64,000 nt of DNA from Ichthyophis bannanicus (Eukaryota; Chordata; Amphibia; Gymnophiona; Ichthyophiidae). Shown piece by piece: positions 62,088 through 64,000 of this stretch. How positions within the stretch are numbered: the first letter of the stretch is position 1; each line of letters opens with the position of its first letter. A program made the position numbers and the translations under genes. The notes below the pieces were generated by a model. That model was not told the DNA's origin and did no database searches. It worked only from the letters and a program-made list of their open reading frames with translations. The stretch lies in NCBI GenBank assembly GCA_033557465.1, contig CM066040.1, positions 328,432,297 to 328,496,296 on the forward strand, written 5' to 3'.

Positions 62088-63482
62088 CTAACTTAAAAAC
62101 CCATCTGGGTGTAAACTATTGAGTTGGAAAATATAGCGCTGTTCTAAACGTGCTATTGTTCTTTCCAAATCTCCTCCTCTCCAGTTTAACTTAACTTTTT
62201 TAATGATGAAAAACTTTAAATCCGCAACCTTATGATTATGTGTTATCCAATGGGCTACCAGCGGCTTATCCTCTAATTTCCTTTTTATGCAGCTTCTGTG
62301 CTCTATTATTCTCTTTCGGATAGGTCTTGAAGTCATGCCTACGTATATCTTCTGACATGGGCATTGGATCACGTAAATGACGTGACTGGTCGCACAATTA
62401 GTAAAATCATCCAAATAAAAAACTCTGTTATTCTGAGGATGTATATATTTATCCCTAACTGAAAGGGCATGTACACATACGGAGCATTTTCCACATTGAT
62501 AGTGACCTCTGTACTGAGAGAGAAACCTACGTTCTGTAAACGCCGACGGGACCAACATGTTTCTTAAATTGATATTGCGTTTGTGTGCAATAACCAAATC
62601 TATATCTGCAAAGCCTGGGAGGGATTGAATAAGGTGCCAATATTTTTGCAAAACTTTTCTAATATCCTGTGAACGATATGAGTAAAGCAAGGGGCATACC
62701 AATTTAGAATTCTCTTCCTTCTTTTTCTTCTGTAGTAAAGCATCCCGTGTGGTGCAACAGGTTTTTTGATATCCTTTTCTGATCTGTTGAGAAGGATAAT
62801 TTCTAACCTCCAATCTGTCTTTAATAATATTAGCCTGCAACTCAAACTCCTCTTTAGAAGTGCAAATTCTCTTAGCCCTAAGAAACTGCCCATATGGTAA
62901 ATTGTTTTTTAATGCCAAATTGTGAAAACTGCCATAATGCAACAATTGATTCCTGTCCGTAGGCTTCCTGTATAACGTAGTGCAAAACCCCGCTCCTGTC
63001 TTCTTGATTAAAAGATCCAAATATGGAATTTTTTCAGGGTCATAGGTCATTTGAAACCGAAGGTTATCATCACATCGATTGATCCAAACATTAAACTCCG
63101 ACAGCTCTTCCACTGAACCGTTCCACAAAATAAGAATATCATCTATGTATCTCAACCATAAATGTATCTGCTTATTGAAAGGGTTATTCTTTATATATGT
63201 TTCTTCAAACTCATATACGTAAAGATTTGCAATGTCTGGTCCCATCGATGAGCCCATGGCCACTCCCTTAATCTGCTGATAGAAATTGTTCCTGAAACAA
63301 AAATAATTATGGCACAAGGCCATCCGAGCCATTTCTATAAGGAATATCGTGGGAATGCGTTTGTGACTACTTCTGTTGTATAAATATCGTTGAATTATTG
63401 TTAATGCTTCTTCCTGCGGTATGTTTGTGTACAATGATTCGATATCCAAGGTTACAAGTAACAGCTCGTCGGAGTATTCTAT
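62088..63482 (-). CDS. PLE reverse transcriptase + GIY-YIG endonuclease (5'-incomplete, otherwise open)
   Basis: Open from the L1 junction (EYSDELLLVTLDIESLYTNI, RT motif A) to the stop at 62088. RT motif B is GVAMGSSMGPDIANLYVYEF, and the catalytic box WLRYIDDILILW lies near 63150. PYLDLLIKK and TLYRKPTDRNQLLHYGS follow. A Cys-rich stretch CGKCSVCVHAL (62485) precedes the GIY-YIG domain: VIYVIQCPCQKIYVGMTSR with Arg-x-x-x-Arg and IEHRS after it, and a final Glu in LERTIARLEQRY. Typical of Poseidon/Neptune-type PLEs. About 465 codons remain of a usual 700-800; no stop or frameshift was seen, so the insertion is fairly young. Confidence 0.85.
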   Translation of the reverse strand: MEYSDELLLVTLDIESLYTNIPQEEALTIIQRYLYNRSSHKRIPTIFLIEMARMALCHNYFCFRNNFYQQIKGVAMGSSMGPDIANLYVYEFEETYIKNNPFNKQIHLWLRYIDDILILWNGSVEELSEFNVWINRCDDNLRFQMTYDPEKIPYLDLLIKKTGAGFCTTLYRKPTDRNQLLHYGSFHNLALKNNLPYGQFLRAKRICTSKEEFELQANIIKDRLEVRNYPSQQIRKGYQKTCCTTRDALLQKKKKEENSKLVCPLLYSYRSQDIRKVLQKYWHLIQSLPGFADIDLVIAHKRNINLRNMLVPSAFTERRFLSQYRGHYQCGKCSVCVHALSVRDKYIHPQNNRVFYLDDFTNCATSHVIYVIQCPCQKIYVGMTSRPIRKRIIEHRSCIKRKLEDKPLVAHWITHNHKVADLKFFIIKKVKLNWRGGDLERTIARLEQRYIFQLNSLHPDGFLS

Positions 63483-63483
63483 A

Positions 63484-64000
63484 GTTTTTTTTTTAATTTT
63501 TATTGAAAGGCTTCCAAAGAATAATCAGAAACCACAAAGATCTTCAAAGAAAAAGCAACGGTAATAACATAACACCAGATCACAACGGCATTCAACAATA
63601 TGCCTTCATTTTTGCAATTTTTGAATAGGGAAACAGGGAGCAGTAACCCCCCAACCTCCCTTCCCCCCCCCCCGAGACCTCCCTAGCCCAGGACCCCCCT
63701 CCCACCCAACCTCCCAGTCCCCCCCTCTATGGCTTGCTAACGTTCAAGTACGGGAAGGTGATGAGCGACAGACACACTCAAGGGGCGAGCTCCCTCTAAA
63801 GTATGCATGGTCCCCCCCTCTTATCCAGCACAGTCACGCACCGTAACGTGAGACAAAGGGTGCCCACACTAACTCAAAGCGCGCCAGGCGCATCCTACTG
63901 ATCGCTACCCCTCGTTCCATGGTGTATATATCCCACATCCGTTCCAGCCAAGTCTGAAAGGAGGGAGCCAAGGCACACTTCCAGGCTGCTGCAAGGGATA
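63484..64000 (-). mobile_element. L1-like LINE 3' end
   Basis: On the plus strand a T run (63486-63495) followed by TTTTTATTG gives, on the minus strand, AATAAAAATT and a poly-A tail. Upstream is a C-rich (minus G-rich) 3' UTR and then the ORF2 end. Inserted in the PLE RT gene at 63484. Confidence 0.65.
63834..64000 (-). CDS. L1-like ORF2 C-terminus (partial)
   Basis: The minus-strand frame reads AAWKCALAPSFQTWLERMW, DIYTMERGVAISRMRLARF, ELVWAPFVSRYGA and a stop at 63834. The spaced Trp residues and MER...R..F..W.PF pattern resemble the last residues of L1/Tx1-type ORF2 proteins. The gene continues off the window edge. Confidence 0.55.
   Translation of the reverse strand, partial: SLAAAWKCALAPSFQTWLERMWDIYTMERGVAISRMRLARFELVWAPFVSRYGA

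Larger units (their letters stand above)
57963..63483 (-). mobile_element. Penelope-like element (PLE), interrupted by a TIR transposon and by L1
   Basis: Minus-strand segments are 61148-63483 (RT, GIY-YIG, first part of the 3' UTR) and 57963-58302 (terminal repeat-like region with CTGAAGAAGACATAAGCGAAA). PLEs combine a telomerase-like RT with a GIY-YIG endonuclease and lack an AP endonuclease. The 5' part is displaced by an L1-like insertion at 63484. Confidence 0.8.

Noticed and set aside
1033..64000. Further exons of the MAST gene downstream
   Set aside because: I looked for the following conserved MAST segments and other acceptor-ORF-donor units and found none that are not parts of transposons.

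Overview
This window is animal nuclear DNA, almost certainly from a vertebrate with a large, repeat-rich genome. CR1, L2, RTE and L1-like LINEs, CORE-SINEs, Penelope-like elements and many tyrosine-recombinase (DIRS) retrotransposons occur together here. That mix fits an amphibian, perhaps a caecilian; the species assignment is inference. I see no prokaryotic features, CRISPR arrays or rRNA.

The only host-gene piece I can support is one exon at 885-1032 (+). It has a textbook acceptor and donor and encodes a conserved N-terminal stretch of MAST-family (microtubule-associated serine/threonine) kinases. Everything else looks like intron filled with transposable elements.

Left half (1-32344): junctions between homologous copies show a chain of insertions inside one another. 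An old minus-strand CR1 (1621-1975 + 31690-32344) is split by DIRS-1 (1976-31689). DIRS-1 holds two minus CR1 pieces (2065-2335, 2546-~6555) and is split by a plus CR1 (CR1-d: 7805-8049, 16174-17604, 28387-28697). CR1-d is split twice. The first split is by L2-a (8050-16173, minus), itself split by the structurally complete DIRS-2 (8420-14665). The second is by minus CR1-e (17605-28386), which is split by a TTAA-flanked composite DNA element (19685-28248). That composite contains L2-b, which is split by DIRS-3 (21729-27094). DIRS-3 contains a perfect 290-bp palindrome with a (TA)36 core. L2-c with a nested CORE-SINE follows at 28698-29787.

Middle (32345-55842): a DIRS end fragment; CR1-f; a second CORE-SINE inside the decayed DIRS-5 (35240-40578); and DIRS-6 (40579-52505), split by CR1-g (43465-49872), which is split by CR1-h (44841-48984), which carries an L2 tail. 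Then come RTE pieces, L2-e and a short CR1-i with an open 301-codon reverse-transcriptase (RT) segment.

Right end (55843-64000): DIRS-7 runs into a minus-strand Penelope-like element with a long open RT + GIY-YIG frame and a hammerhead-ribozyme-like motif. The Penelope element is interrupted by a TIR DNA transposon (58303-61147) with a two-part transposase-like gene, and at its other end by an L1-like 3' terminus.

Nearly all mobile coding regions are broken by frameshifts or stops; these are noted per entry. The longest open frames are the DIRS-2 recombinase, the Penelope RT/GIY-YIG frame, the second part of the TIR transposon gene and the CR1-i RT tail.
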